Source: Gammaproteobacteria bacterium (GTDB lineage Bacteria; Pseudomonadota; Gammaproteobacteria; Acidiferrobacterales; Sulfurifustaceae). From it: a stretch of DNA of 64,000 nt. Positions 36,786 through 44,841 of this stretch are shown one piece after another. The stretch spans positions 19,516 through 83,515 of the forward strand of contig SCRL01000074.1 in NCBI GenBank assembly GCA_004298065.1, written 5' to 3'. Numbering within the stretch: position 1 is the first letter of the stretch; the number at the start of each line of letters is the position of its first letter. A program made the translations under genes and the position numbers. The notes beneath the pieces are model-generated. The model worked only from the letters and a program-made list of their open reading frames with translations, was not told where the DNA came from and searched no databases.

Positions 36786-36895
36786 CGACCGGCGGGTAGC
36801 GGCGTTGCCGGGGCCGGGGCATCCCGGCTATGCTGGCTTCGCCGCGGAGGATGGCTGTGCTCAATGGACCTCAATAACAAGATAAAGGAGCGCTC

Positions 36896-37297
36896 GTGAC
36901 ACATTCCAAGATTCGCATCGCGCTGCTCGGACTGGGCGAGGTTGGCGAGTTGTTCGCCGAACGGCTGCTCGGCAAAATTCAGGAAAGCAAACTGCCCATC
37001 GAGATCGTCGCGGTCGCCGACCGCAACACCGAGTCGCCCGTGGCACTCGGTTTCAAGCACAGCGGCATCCCGGTGTTCAAGCATGCCTTCGAGGTCGTCA
37101 AGCTCGGCGACCACGTGGACATCATCTTCGACCTCACCGGCGACCCGATGGTGCGCCGCGCACTGCGCATGCAGATGAAGGATTCCGAGAACACCCACAC
37201 GGTGATCGCCCCCGAGGTGGTCGCGCGCCTGCTCTATTATTTCTTCTACGAAGAGATGAAGTTCCCCGAGAAGCACAAGGGCAGCCAGGGCTACTAG
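36896..37297 (+). CDS. Rossmann-fold protein, homoserine-dehydrogenase-like N-domain only
   Basis: The 133-residue product, starting at GTG 36896 after AAAGGAG, has a NAD(P)-binding start IRIALLGLGEVGELFAERLL and VAVADRNTES, like the first domain of homoserine dehydrogenase. There is no catalytic domain. An IIFDLTGDPMVRRALR segment follows, then a short aromatic-rich end (RLLYYFFYEEMKF). It could be an NAD(P)- or nucleotide-binding regulator. The family is not recognised. Confidence 0.75.
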   Translation: MTHSKIRIALLGLGEVGELFAERLLGKIQESKLPIEIVAVADRNTESPVALGFKHSGIPVFKHAFEVVKLGDHVDIIFDLTGDPMVRRALRMQMKDSENTHTVIAPEVVARLLYYFFYEEMKFPEKHKGSQGY

Positions 37298-37315
37298 GAC
37301 GGCCGCCGCCGGCGT

Positions 37316-38344
37316 TCAGGCCAGGCTCACGCCCAGCAGTTTTCCAATCAGAAACGTCGCGCCGCCCGCGGCGGCGCCGATGGCGAGCATCCTCGTCCCG
37401 CCCCACCACGCGTTGCGTCCGCTAAAGAGACTCAAACTGGCCCCCACCGCCGCCAACGCCACGCCGGCAACGATCGCGGCGACAAGCACGCCGCCGTCAC
37501 GCAAAATCAGGAACGGCGCCAGCGGGATGATCGCGCCGACGCTGAAGGCAAGAAACGAGTAAATCGCCGCGCCCCAGGGCGAGCCGAGATCGTCGGGATT
37601 CAGCCCCAACTCCTCACGCGACAGCGTGTCGAGCGCGTGCGCCGGCGTTTTCAGCATCTCACCCGCCATCGCCCGCGCCTGCTCCAGCGGAATACCCCGC
37701 GCGGCGTAGATCAGCGCCAGCTCCTCCTGTTCCTCCTCGGGATAGAGCGCGAGCTCTTCCTTCTCCAGCCCGATCTGGTATTCGTACATCTCGCGCTGCG
37801 AGCGCATGGACACATACTCACCCGCGGCCATGGAGAACGCCCCCGCGAGCAGCCCGGCCACGCCGGATAGCAAAATGATTTTCGTGTCGCCGGTGGCGCC
37901 GGCAACACCCATGATAAGACTCGTATTCGACACCAGCCCGTCGTTCACGCCGAACACCGCGGCGCGCAGGTTGCCGCCCTGGGCGACACCGCGATGGCGC
38001 TCGCCGATGTCGGCCAGCGTCGCTGGCATGGCATGGGTCTTGGGCGCGTACGGCGCGCGGTATACCGAAATGCCGCGCACCTTCATCGCCGCCAGCACCG
38101 GCAGCAGGCGCCGCGGCCCGAACGCGCGCACGAGCGCCCCAACTATGCGCGTGCGCGCCGACGGCGCGAACACCGGCACGTGTCCACCGGTCTTCTCGAT
38201 CTCCTGCGCCCAGCGTTTCGCCTGCGTCTCGGCCATGCGCTTGAGCGCGGCGAACAGGCCGCTGCGCGTCTCGTCGCGCTCGACGTGCACCAGCACCTCG
38301 TAGAGCCAGGCCGATTCCATCTCGTCGCGCCAGTTTTCGAGCAT
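37316..38344 (-). CDS. VIT1/CCC1-family transporter with N-terminal ferritin-like segment
   Basis: The 342-residue protein has an N-terminal helical ferritin/rubrerythrin-like part (about 1-60) with several acidic residues, a linker, and a C-terminal VIT domain (about 110-342) with five hydrophobic helices and the GVNDGLVSNTSLIMGV and AAGEYVSMRSQREMYEYQ motifs. It is similar in layout to MbfA, which exports iron in rhizobia. The ferritin part is shorter than usual (a full domain is about 140), so some iron ligands may be missing. It probably moves Fe2+ or Mn2+ out of the cytoplasm. Confidence 0.88.
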   Translation of the reverse strand: MLENWRDEMESAWLYEVLVHVERDETRSGLFAALKRMAETQAKRWAQEIEKTGGHVPVFAPSARTRIVGALVRAFGPRRLLPVLAAMKVRGISVYRAPYAPKTHAMPATLADIGERHRGVAQGGNLRAAVFGVNDGLVSNTSLIMGVAGATGDTKIILLSGVAGLLAGAFSMAAGEYVSMRSQREMYEYQIGLEKEELALYPEEEQEELALIYAARGIPLEQARAMAGEMLKTPAHALDTLSREELGLNPDDLGSPWGAAIYSFLAFSVGAIIPLAPFLILRDGGVLVAAIVAGVALAAVGASLSLFSGRNAWWGGTRMLAIGAAAGGATFLIGKLLGVSLA

Positions 38345-38347
38345 CGC

Positions 38348-39454
38348 TCAGCCCTTTTCGACATCCAGCCGGTGTGCCTTGCGCCCGGCGCGCTCGGTCG
38401 ATTCCACCGTAGGGCAATGCGCCAGCAACATCTTGGCGTGCGTCACCTGGCGCTGAATAAGCTCGCGTGCGCCGCGCCGAAGCTCCTCGCTGTGCATTAC
38501 CTGCGCCACGTTGCGTTCCATATCTTCCGCCGACCAGCCACGGGAATGGGCGATGTACGGGAACGGTGGAAAGGTAAAACCAAGCTCGGAAAAAAATCCG
38601 AGCAAGTGGCCAGCGACATCCTGTACGTTGTCCTGACCGCCGATGATAATGAACCCGGCGGTTTTGTTGCGGATCAATACCCGGTTTTGAATCGTAATCT
38701 GGTTCTGCACGCAATTCAGACGCTCGGCCATCTTGTAGTAAAGCGAGCTCGATGCACCCCAGCGGATTGGCGTCGCCAGCAACGCGACGTCCGCCCAGTG
38801 CACCAGCGCATCGTAGACCTGCTCCATCTGGTCCTTATCGTCCATTTGCGTGATTGAACACGGCCACGTACAGGCGTGCGCGCTCTTCGAGTAATACCCT
38901 TCGCAGTGGCGGAAACGCAGGTCGTTCAACCGGATCAGGCGCGTCTCGCAACCGAGCGCCCCGCCAGCGTGTTCGAGCGCCACCTGCAACAGCGCCTCGG
39001 AGGCGAAATAGCGTGGGAAGGCGGCGTCCATCACGGTGGTCGAAATACCGACGACGCGAATCGGACCGTCGGTGCGCACAATCGGACGTTCGAGCGGATG
39101 CGGCAGATGCGGCTTTTTGCGCCGCGGCGTCGCCGCCGGCAACTGCACGTACAACCGTCCGTTCTCGACCTTGACAGCGTGACTCGGCACCGCATCGTCT
39201 TCGTAACCCGGCTCACCGAGACCGGTACGACGGTGGAATTTCCAGTGATGCCATGGACAAATAAGATAGTCGCCGTCGAGATGGCCCTGTCCCAGCGGAC
39301 CGCCGGCGTGGTTGCAGACGCCTGACACCGCTCCAAACTCGCCATCACGCCAGGTAATGGCCAGGCGCACATGCCCGACGGTCGTTTCGCTCACCGGCTG
39401 GCGTTTGAAATCGTCGGCGGGGCCCAAGTCGTGCCATTCGTTCTTGTTGGTCAT
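38348..39454 (-). CDS. Rieske ferredoxin fused to NADPH-dependent FMN reductase domain
   Basis: The 368-residue protein combines two folds. Residues 5-105 form a Rieske [2Fe-2S] domain with C47xH49 (CNHAGG) and C66xxH69 (CPWHHW). Residues about 130-330 resemble a flavodoxin-like NAD(P)H-dependent FMN reductase (IRVVGISTTVMD, then ADVALLATPIRWGASS). A cysteine-rich stretch (HACTWPCSITQ) lies between. Such fusions are rarely described. Electron transfer from NAD(P)H through flavin to Rieske is likely; the acceptor is unknown. It lies four bases from the VIT gene. Confidence 0.85.
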   Translation of the reverse strand: MTNKNEWHDLGPADDFKRQPVSETTVGHVRLAITWRDGEFGAVSGVCNHAGGPLGQGHLDGDYLICPWHHWKFHRRTGLGEPGYEDDAVPSHAVKVENGRLYVQLPAATPRRKKPHLPHPLERPIVRTDGPIRVVGISTTVMDAAFPRYFASEALLQVALEHAGGALGCETRLIRLNDLRFRHCEGYYSKSAHACTWPCSITQMDDKDQMEQVYDALVHWADVALLATPIRWGASSSLYYKMAERLNCVQNQITIQNRVLIRNKTAGFIIIGGQDNVQDVAGHLLGFFSELGFTFPPFPYIAHSRGWSAEDMERNVAQVMHSEELRRGARELIQRQVTHAKMLLAHCPTVESTERAGRKAHRLDVEKG

Positions 39455-39507
39455 GGCTGCCTCGTTGGTGAAATCTCCGGGACGGTGGATAGCTTAGTTC
39501 ACCCAAC

Positions 39508-42015
39508 CTATGATCGGCGTTTAGCCCGGGCGGTGGGTTGAGCGCTCCACGGGTCATCGGGCCACGGGTGTTTCGGGTAACGCCCCTTCAACTCTCTCTT
39601 CACCTCGGCGTAGGTCCGCTCCCAGAAGCCGCGCAGATCCTGCGTCACCTGGATCGGCCGGCCCGCCGGCGACAGCAGGTGCAGCGTCACCGGTATTCTG
39701 CCAAAGCCGACGCGCGGCGTGTCGGCCTGACCGAACATCTCCTGCAATTTCACCGCCAGCACCGGCGGCTGGCCGGGTTCATATTCGAGCGCCCGGCGCG
39801 AACCGCTCGGCACCGCGAGGTGCGTCGGCGCGCCTTCGTCCAGTCGCTGTTGCTGTTTCCAGTCGAGCAGGCTCTTGAGGGCATGCAGCACATCCAGCCG
39901 GGCCAGATGATCGCGGCGCGTGACACCATCGAGGTGCGGCCCGAGCCAGCGTTCGACCTCTGCGAGCAGCGCGGCATCGGATACATCCGGCCAGTTTTCC
40001 TCCGGCGCCCATTCGCACAGGCACAGCACCCGCGCCTGCCACTGGCGCGCCTCGTGCGTCCACGGAAGCGCATCGAGGCCTAGTTGACGGATGCCGTCGA
40101 GCATCGCCGCGCGCAGCTTTTCCGGATCGGCTTTCACGAGCGGCTTGCTTTCCAGCAGCAGTGCGCTGAAGCGCTCCTCGCGCCGCGCGATCACAACCGA
40201 TTGCACCTCGTCCCAGCGCACGATGTCTTCCACCTTAATATGTTCGGGCAAATGCTCGCGCAGCGTTTCGGGCTCGACCGGTGCGGCCAGATAAATCTGG
40301 CCCTCCGTTTCGCCCGCGTCCATGCTCGCGGCCACGATACACGGCTGGCGCAGGCGCATCTCGGACGGATGCAGGCGCGCACCGCGGCCGGAGGCCAGCA
40401 GGTAACGTTCCGCGCCGGGAGTACGCGCAAGCGCCACGCGGTCAGGATAGGCCAGCGCGAGCAGCAATCCGGCTTGGCCAATGTCGCCGCCCTCCTGCTT
40501 CTTTCCCACCAACAGTCGCTGGTACTGTTGCGCCGCCTGGTTCACGCGGGCACAACCGTTGGGGTCAGCGTTATGCGATTGCGCACCCTGACGACCCTGC
40601 GCGCGGAACGCGCGCAGGGCCTCCAGACGCGCCTCGAAATCCACCGTGCGCCGCGCCTCGCCCACGAGAATATCGCGCTCGGACAGCAACGCCGCGATAT
40701 CGCACGCGAGCCTCCCCGACCCCTGCTGCTGTGCCAGCGCGAGCATGTGCGCCAGACGCGGATGCAGCGGCAGCCGCGCCATGGCGCGCCCGGTGCCGGT
40801 GATATTGCCTTCGGCGTCGATGGCATCGAGATCGGTCAGTAACGCGCGTGCCTGGTTCATGGCTGCGTCCGGCGGCGGGTCGAGCCAGGCGAGACTCTTG
40901 GCATCTTTTGCGCCCCACGCGGCGAGTTCGAGCGCGAGCGGCGCGAGATCGGCCTGGCGAATCTCCGGAATAGATTGCGGAATCAGCCCGCGCTGCGTGG
41001 TCTCGGTCCAGAGGCGATAGCACGCGCCCGGCGCCAAACGCCCGGCGCGGCCGGCGCGCTGCGCCGCCGAGGCCGCCGAAATGCGCTGCGTCGTCAGGCG
41101 CGAGAGTCCGGATTTCGGATCGAACTGCGGCACGCGCGCATAGCCCGAATCCACCACGACGCGCACGCCCTCGATGGTGAGGCTGGTCTCGGCGATGGGC
41201 GTGGCCAGCACCACCTTACGCCGCGCGCCGGATTGCAATGCCTGATCCTGCGCCTCCCATGGCAAATCACCATAGAGCGGAAAGACACCTGCGGTTCCAC
41301 GTAGCGATGTTTCGAGCAATTCCTGCGTGCGGCGGATTTCCCAGGCGCCGGGCAGAAACGCCAGCACGTCGCCCTCCTGCGTTTTCAATGCGCCCAAAAC
41401 CGCGTCGGCCACTGCCTGCGGCGACGGGCCGTCCGGATCACGCGCCAAATAACGAAGATCCACCGGATAGCTGCGGCCCTCGCTGCTGACAATCGGTGCA
41501 TCGCCGAGCAGCTTCGAGACCGCGGCGCCGTCAAGCGTTGCCGACATCACCAGCACCTTCAGGTCAGGACGCAGGTGGCGCCGGCTGTCGAGCGTAAGCG
41601 CGAGCGCCAGGTCGGCGTGCAGGTGGCGCTCGTGGAACTCGTCGAAGATGACGAGCCCGACGCCGTCGAGACCGGGATCGGACTGGAGCCGTCGAGTAAG
41701 GATTCCTTCGGTCAATACCTCGATGCGCGTCGCTTTCGACACCTTGGCGTCGAAACGGATGCGATAACCGACCGTTTCGCCGATCGCTTCGTTGCGCAGG
41801 TGGGACATACGCGCCGCGGCGGCACGTGCCGCGAGCCGGCGCGGTTCGAGCATCAGGATTGAACGGTTGCCAAGCCAGGGTTCGTCGAGCAGCGCCAACG
41901 GCACGAGCGTGGTCTTGCCCGCACCCGGCGGCGCCTGCAACACCACGGCGTCGTGCGCCGCGAGCGCGGCGCGCAGCCGTGGCAACGCTTCTTCGATGGG
42001 CAAAGAAGATTTCAC
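39508..42015 (-). CDS. hrpB: ATP-dependent RNA helicase HrpB
   Basis: The 835-residue DExH helicase has Walker A (APPGAGKTT), the DEFH box (VIFDEFHERHL), SAT (MSATLDG), and motif VI (QRAGRAGRLAPG), followed by the HrpB C-terminal domain. The start is GTG at 42015, which falls inside a CAGGATT repeat and has no ribosome site; the homologous LPIEEALP begins at residue 5, so the start is near. It probably acts on RNA; its cell role is poorly defined. Confidence 0.95.
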   Translation of the reverse strand: MKSSLPIEEALPRLRAALAAHDAVVLQAPPGAGKTTLVPLALLDEPWLGNRSILMLEPRRLAARAAAARMSHLRNEAIGETVGYRIRFDAKVSKATRIEVLTEGILTRRLQSDPGLDGVGLVIFDEFHERHLHADLALALTLDSRRHLRPDLKVLVMSATLDGAAVSKLLGDAPIVSSEGRSYPVDLRYLARDPDGPSPQAVADAVLGALKTQEGDVLAFLPGAWEIRRTQELLETSLRGTAGVFPLYGDLPWEAQDQALQSGARRKVVLATPIAETSLTIEGVRVVVDSGYARVPQFDPKSGLSRLTTQRISAASAAQRAGRAGRLAPGACYRLWTETTQRGLIPQSIPEIRQADLAPLALELAAWGAKDAKSLAWLDPPPDAAMNQARALLTDLDAIDAEGNITGTGRAMARLPLHPRLAHMLALAQQQGSGRLACDIAALLSERDILVGEARRTVDFEARLEALRAFRAQGRQGAQSHNADPNGCARVNQAAQQYQRLLVGKKQEGGDIGQAGLLLALAYPDRVALARTPGAERYLLASGRGARLHPSEMRLRQPCIVAASMDAGETEGQIYLAAPVEPETLREHLPEHIKVEDIVRWDEVQSVVIARREERFSALLLESKPLVKADPEKLRAAMLDGIRQLGLDALPWTHEARQWQARVLCLCEWAPEENWPDVSDAALLAEVERWLGPHLDGVTRRDHLARLDVLHALKSLLDWKQQQRLDEGAPTHLAVPSGSRRALEYEPGQPPVLAVKLQEMFGQADTPRVGFGRIPVTLHLLSPAGRPIQVTQDLRGFWERTYAEVKRELKGRYPKHPWPDDPWSAQPTARAKRRS

Positions 42016-42101
42016 AGGATTAACAGGATTTTTCAGGATTTACAGGATTAAGGCAAAAGCATTTTAGTTTTAATCTTGTTAATCCTGCGTAATCCTGTGA
42101 A
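42011..42101. repeat. CAGGATT direct/inverted repeat block
   Basis: Four direct CAGGATT units begin at 42015, 42024, 42034 and 42043 (spacing 9-10), and three inverted AATCCTG units (one degenerate) lie at 42072-42097. The outer arms, 12 bases each (42011-42022 and 42090-42101), are exactly complementary, so the whole can fold into a large hairpin. Similar repeats occur in unrelated bacterial genomes, from memory. Confidence 0.85.
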
Positions 42102-42111
42102 TTGATTTTTC

Positions 42112-43059
42112 TCATACAACGCGGTTGCGCGACTCGCCGCGTGCGAACGCGGCGACATTGGCCATGACCTCGTCCGCCAGTCGCTGCTGCGCCTCGAGGC
42201 TCGCCCAGGCAACGTGCGGCGTGACGATCAGGTTCGGCAAATCGACCGCGAGCAGCGGGTGATCCGCCGGCGGCGGCTCGACGTCCAGCACGTCGATGCC
42301 AGCGCCGCCGAGATGGCCGCTCTTGAGCGCCGCGAGCAACGCCTGCGGGTCCACCAGCGCGCCACGCGCCGTGTTGATCAGGACGGCGTCGCGCTTCATG
42401 CGCGCCAGCTCCGATGCGCCGATCAAATGGTGTGTTTCAGACGTGAGCGGCAGATGCAACGTCAACACGTCGGCCTCGGTCAGCACCTGCTCAAACGGCG
42501 CGTATCCGGGTCGCACCGTGGCTACACCGCGGCGTTCGGCCAGCAATACGCGCATGCCGAAAGCCGCGCCCAGGCGCGCCACCGCCTGCCCGAGCGAGCC
42601 GCCGCCGACGACGCCGAGCGTGGCGCCGGCGAGATCGCGGATCGGCTGCGTCAGCAGGCAAAAAACATTCGAGCGTGACCAGTGCCCGGCGCGCAGGTCG
42701 TCGCGATAGCCGAAGAGGCTGCGGCGCAGCGCCAGCATCAGCGCGAACACGTGCTCCGGCACGGTGTTGACGGCGTAGCCGCGCACGTTGGCGACGGCGA
42801 TGCCGCAGCGGCGCGCCGCCTCGATGTCGATATTGTCTACCCCGGTCGCGGTCGCCGCGATGAGCCTCAGGCGCGGCAGCGCCGCCATGTGCCCGGCGGT
42901 GATACGGACCTTGTTGGTCAGCACGACCTCGGCTTCAGCCGCACGCGCCGTCACCTCCTCCGGACGCGTGGCCGGCCACTCCCGCCAGCGGCAGTCAGCG
43001 ACCGACGCGAAGCGCACGTCGCGCGCGAAGGTGTCACGGTCGAGGAGGACGATGTTCAT
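42112..43059 (-). CDS. D-2-hydroxyacid dehydrogenase
   Basis: The 315-residue protein (ATG 43059) has the family Rossmann motif LGVVGGGSLGQAVA, and catalytic Arg, Glu and His in LINTARGALVD, AGIDVLDVEPP and TPHVAWAS. The size and the start VLLDRDTF fit glycerate dehydrogenase (HprA-like). It reduces 2-oxo acids such as hydroxypyruvate with NAD(P)H. The substrate is not proven. Confidence 0.92.
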   Translation of the reverse strand: MNIVLLDRDTFARDVRFASVADCRWREWPATRPEEVTARAAEAEVVLTNKVRITAGHMAALPRLRLIAATATGVDNIDIEAARRCGIAVANVRGYAVNTVPEHVFALMLALRRSLFGYRDDLRAGHWSRSNVFCLLTQPIRDLAGATLGVVGGGSLGQAVARLGAAFGMRVLLAERRGVATVRPGYAPFEQVLTEADVLTLHLPLTSETHHLIGASELARMKRDAVLINTARGALVDPQALLAALKSGHLGGAGIDVLDVEPPPADHPLLAVDLPNLIVTPHVAWASLEAQQRLADEVMANVAAFARGESRNRVV

Positions 43060-43136
43060 GGCGGGATGCGCGGTATGAAAACACTGGCGACCGCGCGACG
43101 CAACCACTACCATTTGGAGCAGACGGGAGGAACCGC

Positions 43137-43700
43137 ATGAAAGACCTCAGCGCACGCTACCGCCGCCACGGCGAGAGCCTGCTCATCGAGATGAAGCTGA
43201 GCACGCTCGCGCAGCTCTTCAACTCGCTCGACCCCTCGCCGTTCCTGGAAAAGGACCTGGACGACGATGCCGAGGCGTACATCGTGGACACGGCGCGCGA
43301 GTTCCCGCCCAAGACCTCGCTGCGGCTCGTCATCCACCTGCCGCATGAGGCGATCCAGCCGGACACCGCCGAGTCGGTGGCGCAGACGATCCACAACTAT
43401 TTCGACTACAAGACCCAGATCGCCGACGCCAACCTGCGCCACAAGCTGCGCGAAGGACGCGCGAGCCTCGTCATCGGCCTGCTGTTCCTCGCCGCCTGCC
43501 TGAGCGCGCGCCAGCTCGTCGCCGGGCTCGACGGCGGCACCGCGGGTGAGATCGTGCAGGAGGGCCTGTTGATCAGCGGCTGGGTGGCGATGTGGCGCCC
43601 GATCCAGACCTTTCTGTACGACTGGTGGCCGCTGCGCAACCTGCGCACGCTCTACTACAAGCTGAGCCACATCAAGGTGGAAATCCGCCCGTCCCCCTGA
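43137..43700 (+). CDS. Conserved hypothetical membrane protein
   Basis: The 187-residue protein has a soluble N-terminal half with MKLSTLAQLFNSLDPSPFLEKDLDDDAEAYIVDTA, then two hydrophobic segments (about 105-122 and 140-152), ending in a basic tail. The ribosome site GGAGGAACCGC is strong. I do not recognise the family. It is followed after 7 bases by the hydrolase gene. Confidence 0.8.
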   Translation: MKDLSARYRRHGESLLIEMKLSTLAQLFNSLDPSPFLEKDLDDDAEAYIVDTAREFPPKTSLRLVIHLPHEAIQPDTAESVAQTIHNYFDYKTQIADANLRHKLREGRASLVIGLLFLAACLSARQLVAGLDGGTAGEIVQEGLLISGWVAMWRPIQTFLYDWWPLRNLRTLYYKLSHIKVEIRPSP

Positions 43701-43707
43701 GCGGCCC

Positions 43708-44577
43708 ATGGACGAAACCCGCCGCCTTGCCCTGCCCGACGACGTGACGCTAACCTATCGCCGCTGGCGCGCACCCAATAATCCGAAACGGCAGACCCTC
43801 GTGCTACTGCACGGGCTGGCCAGCAACCACACGCGCTGGAGCGAGTTCACCGAACAAACCGCCTTGCGTGCCGATTGGGACATCCTGCGCCCCGACCTGC
43901 GCGGCCACGGCGAATCGTTCACGCGCGGACCGATCAACCTGGAAATCTGGTGCGACGACCTCGCGAAGCTGCTCGACGCCGAAGACACGCAGCAGGTCGT
44001 GCTCACCGGCCACAGTCTCGGTGCACAGGTGGCGCTGCTCTTCGCCGCGCGTCATCCGGCACGCGTCGCCGGGCTGGTATTGATCGATCCCGTCCATCGC
44101 CCGGCGTTGCGCGGTTGGCTCAGGCTGACGTCCCATGTCGCTCCCCTGCTGCGCGCGGCCGTTGCGTTCCTGCGCCTGTTGAATCGCCTCGGGCTGCGCC
44201 GCCGACAACTCCCGCTGCGCGACCTGCGCGCGCTGGACGAAACCACGCGCGCGGTGCTCGCGCAAAGCGGTGAGGCCGGCGACATCGTGCGCCGCTACAC
44301 CTCGCCGCTCGCGGACCTGAAATATTTCCCGACCGCGCACTATGTGCAGGAACTGGTCGAAGTCACGCGCCCATTGCCACCGTCTGCGGAGATCCGCGCG
44401 CCGGTGCTGGCGCTGCTGTCGCGCGGCGTCACCTTCACCGATCCGGGAATCATGCGTACGTGGATCGCCGGTTTCCCGGCCGCCGAGATCGTCACGATCG
44501 ACGCTTATCACTGGCCGATCACCGAGCGTCCCGTCGACGTGCGCGCGGCGATCGAGCGCTGGTGCCGGCAGCGTTAA
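43708..44577 (+). CDS. Alpha/beta hydrolase
   Basis: The 289-residue protein has the fold motifs LVLLHGLASNHTRW (oxyanion hole), nucleophile elbow GHSLGAQVA, and the late histidine in DAYHWPI. It lacks a lid signature that would identify a substrate. It may be an esterase or thioesterase. It probably shares a transcript with the membrane protein before it. Confidence 0.9.
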   Translation: MDETRRLALPDDVTLTYRRWRAPNNPKRQTLVLLHGLASNHTRWSEFTEQTALRADWDILRPDLRGHGESFTRGPINLEIWCDDLAKLLDAEDTQQVVLTGHSLGAQVALLFAARHPARVAGLVLIDPVHRPALRGWLRLTSHVAPLLRAAVAFLRLLNRLGLRRRQLPLRDLRALDETTRAVLAQSGEAGDIVRRYTSPLADLKYFPTAHYVQELVEVTRPLPPSAEIRAPVLALLSRGVTFTDPGIMRTWIAGFPAAEIVTIDAYHWPITERPVDVRAAIERWCRQR

Positions 44578-44660
44578 CGCCGATCGGGCAATACCCTCAC
44601 GATTAATGAACAATTTTTTAGCGGTGCGCACGCCGCCGCGTGGCGCACGTGTCGTTGCTG

Positions 44661-44689
44661 TTGACACGCTCCGAAGAAGCGAGTCTAGT
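44661..44689 (+). promoter_or_regulatory. Promoter of the GGDEF-EAL gene
   Basis: TTGACA (44661-44666) and TCTAGT (44684-44689), 17 bases apart, lie upstream of a leader of about 145 bases. The -35 is perfect and the -10 is weak. Confidence 0.6.
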
Positions 44690-44841
44690 CTGCGCCTGAA
44701 TATTCAGCACGCCGTTCGATATCGAGGGTAAAGAACAAAAACAACAAAAAAGAACGCTCTTACGTCGAGAATCTGCACGCTCCGCCAGGGACGGCCATGT
44801 TCAGCATCTGTCCACGCTACCGCGATTACGGGAGGTGGTGC

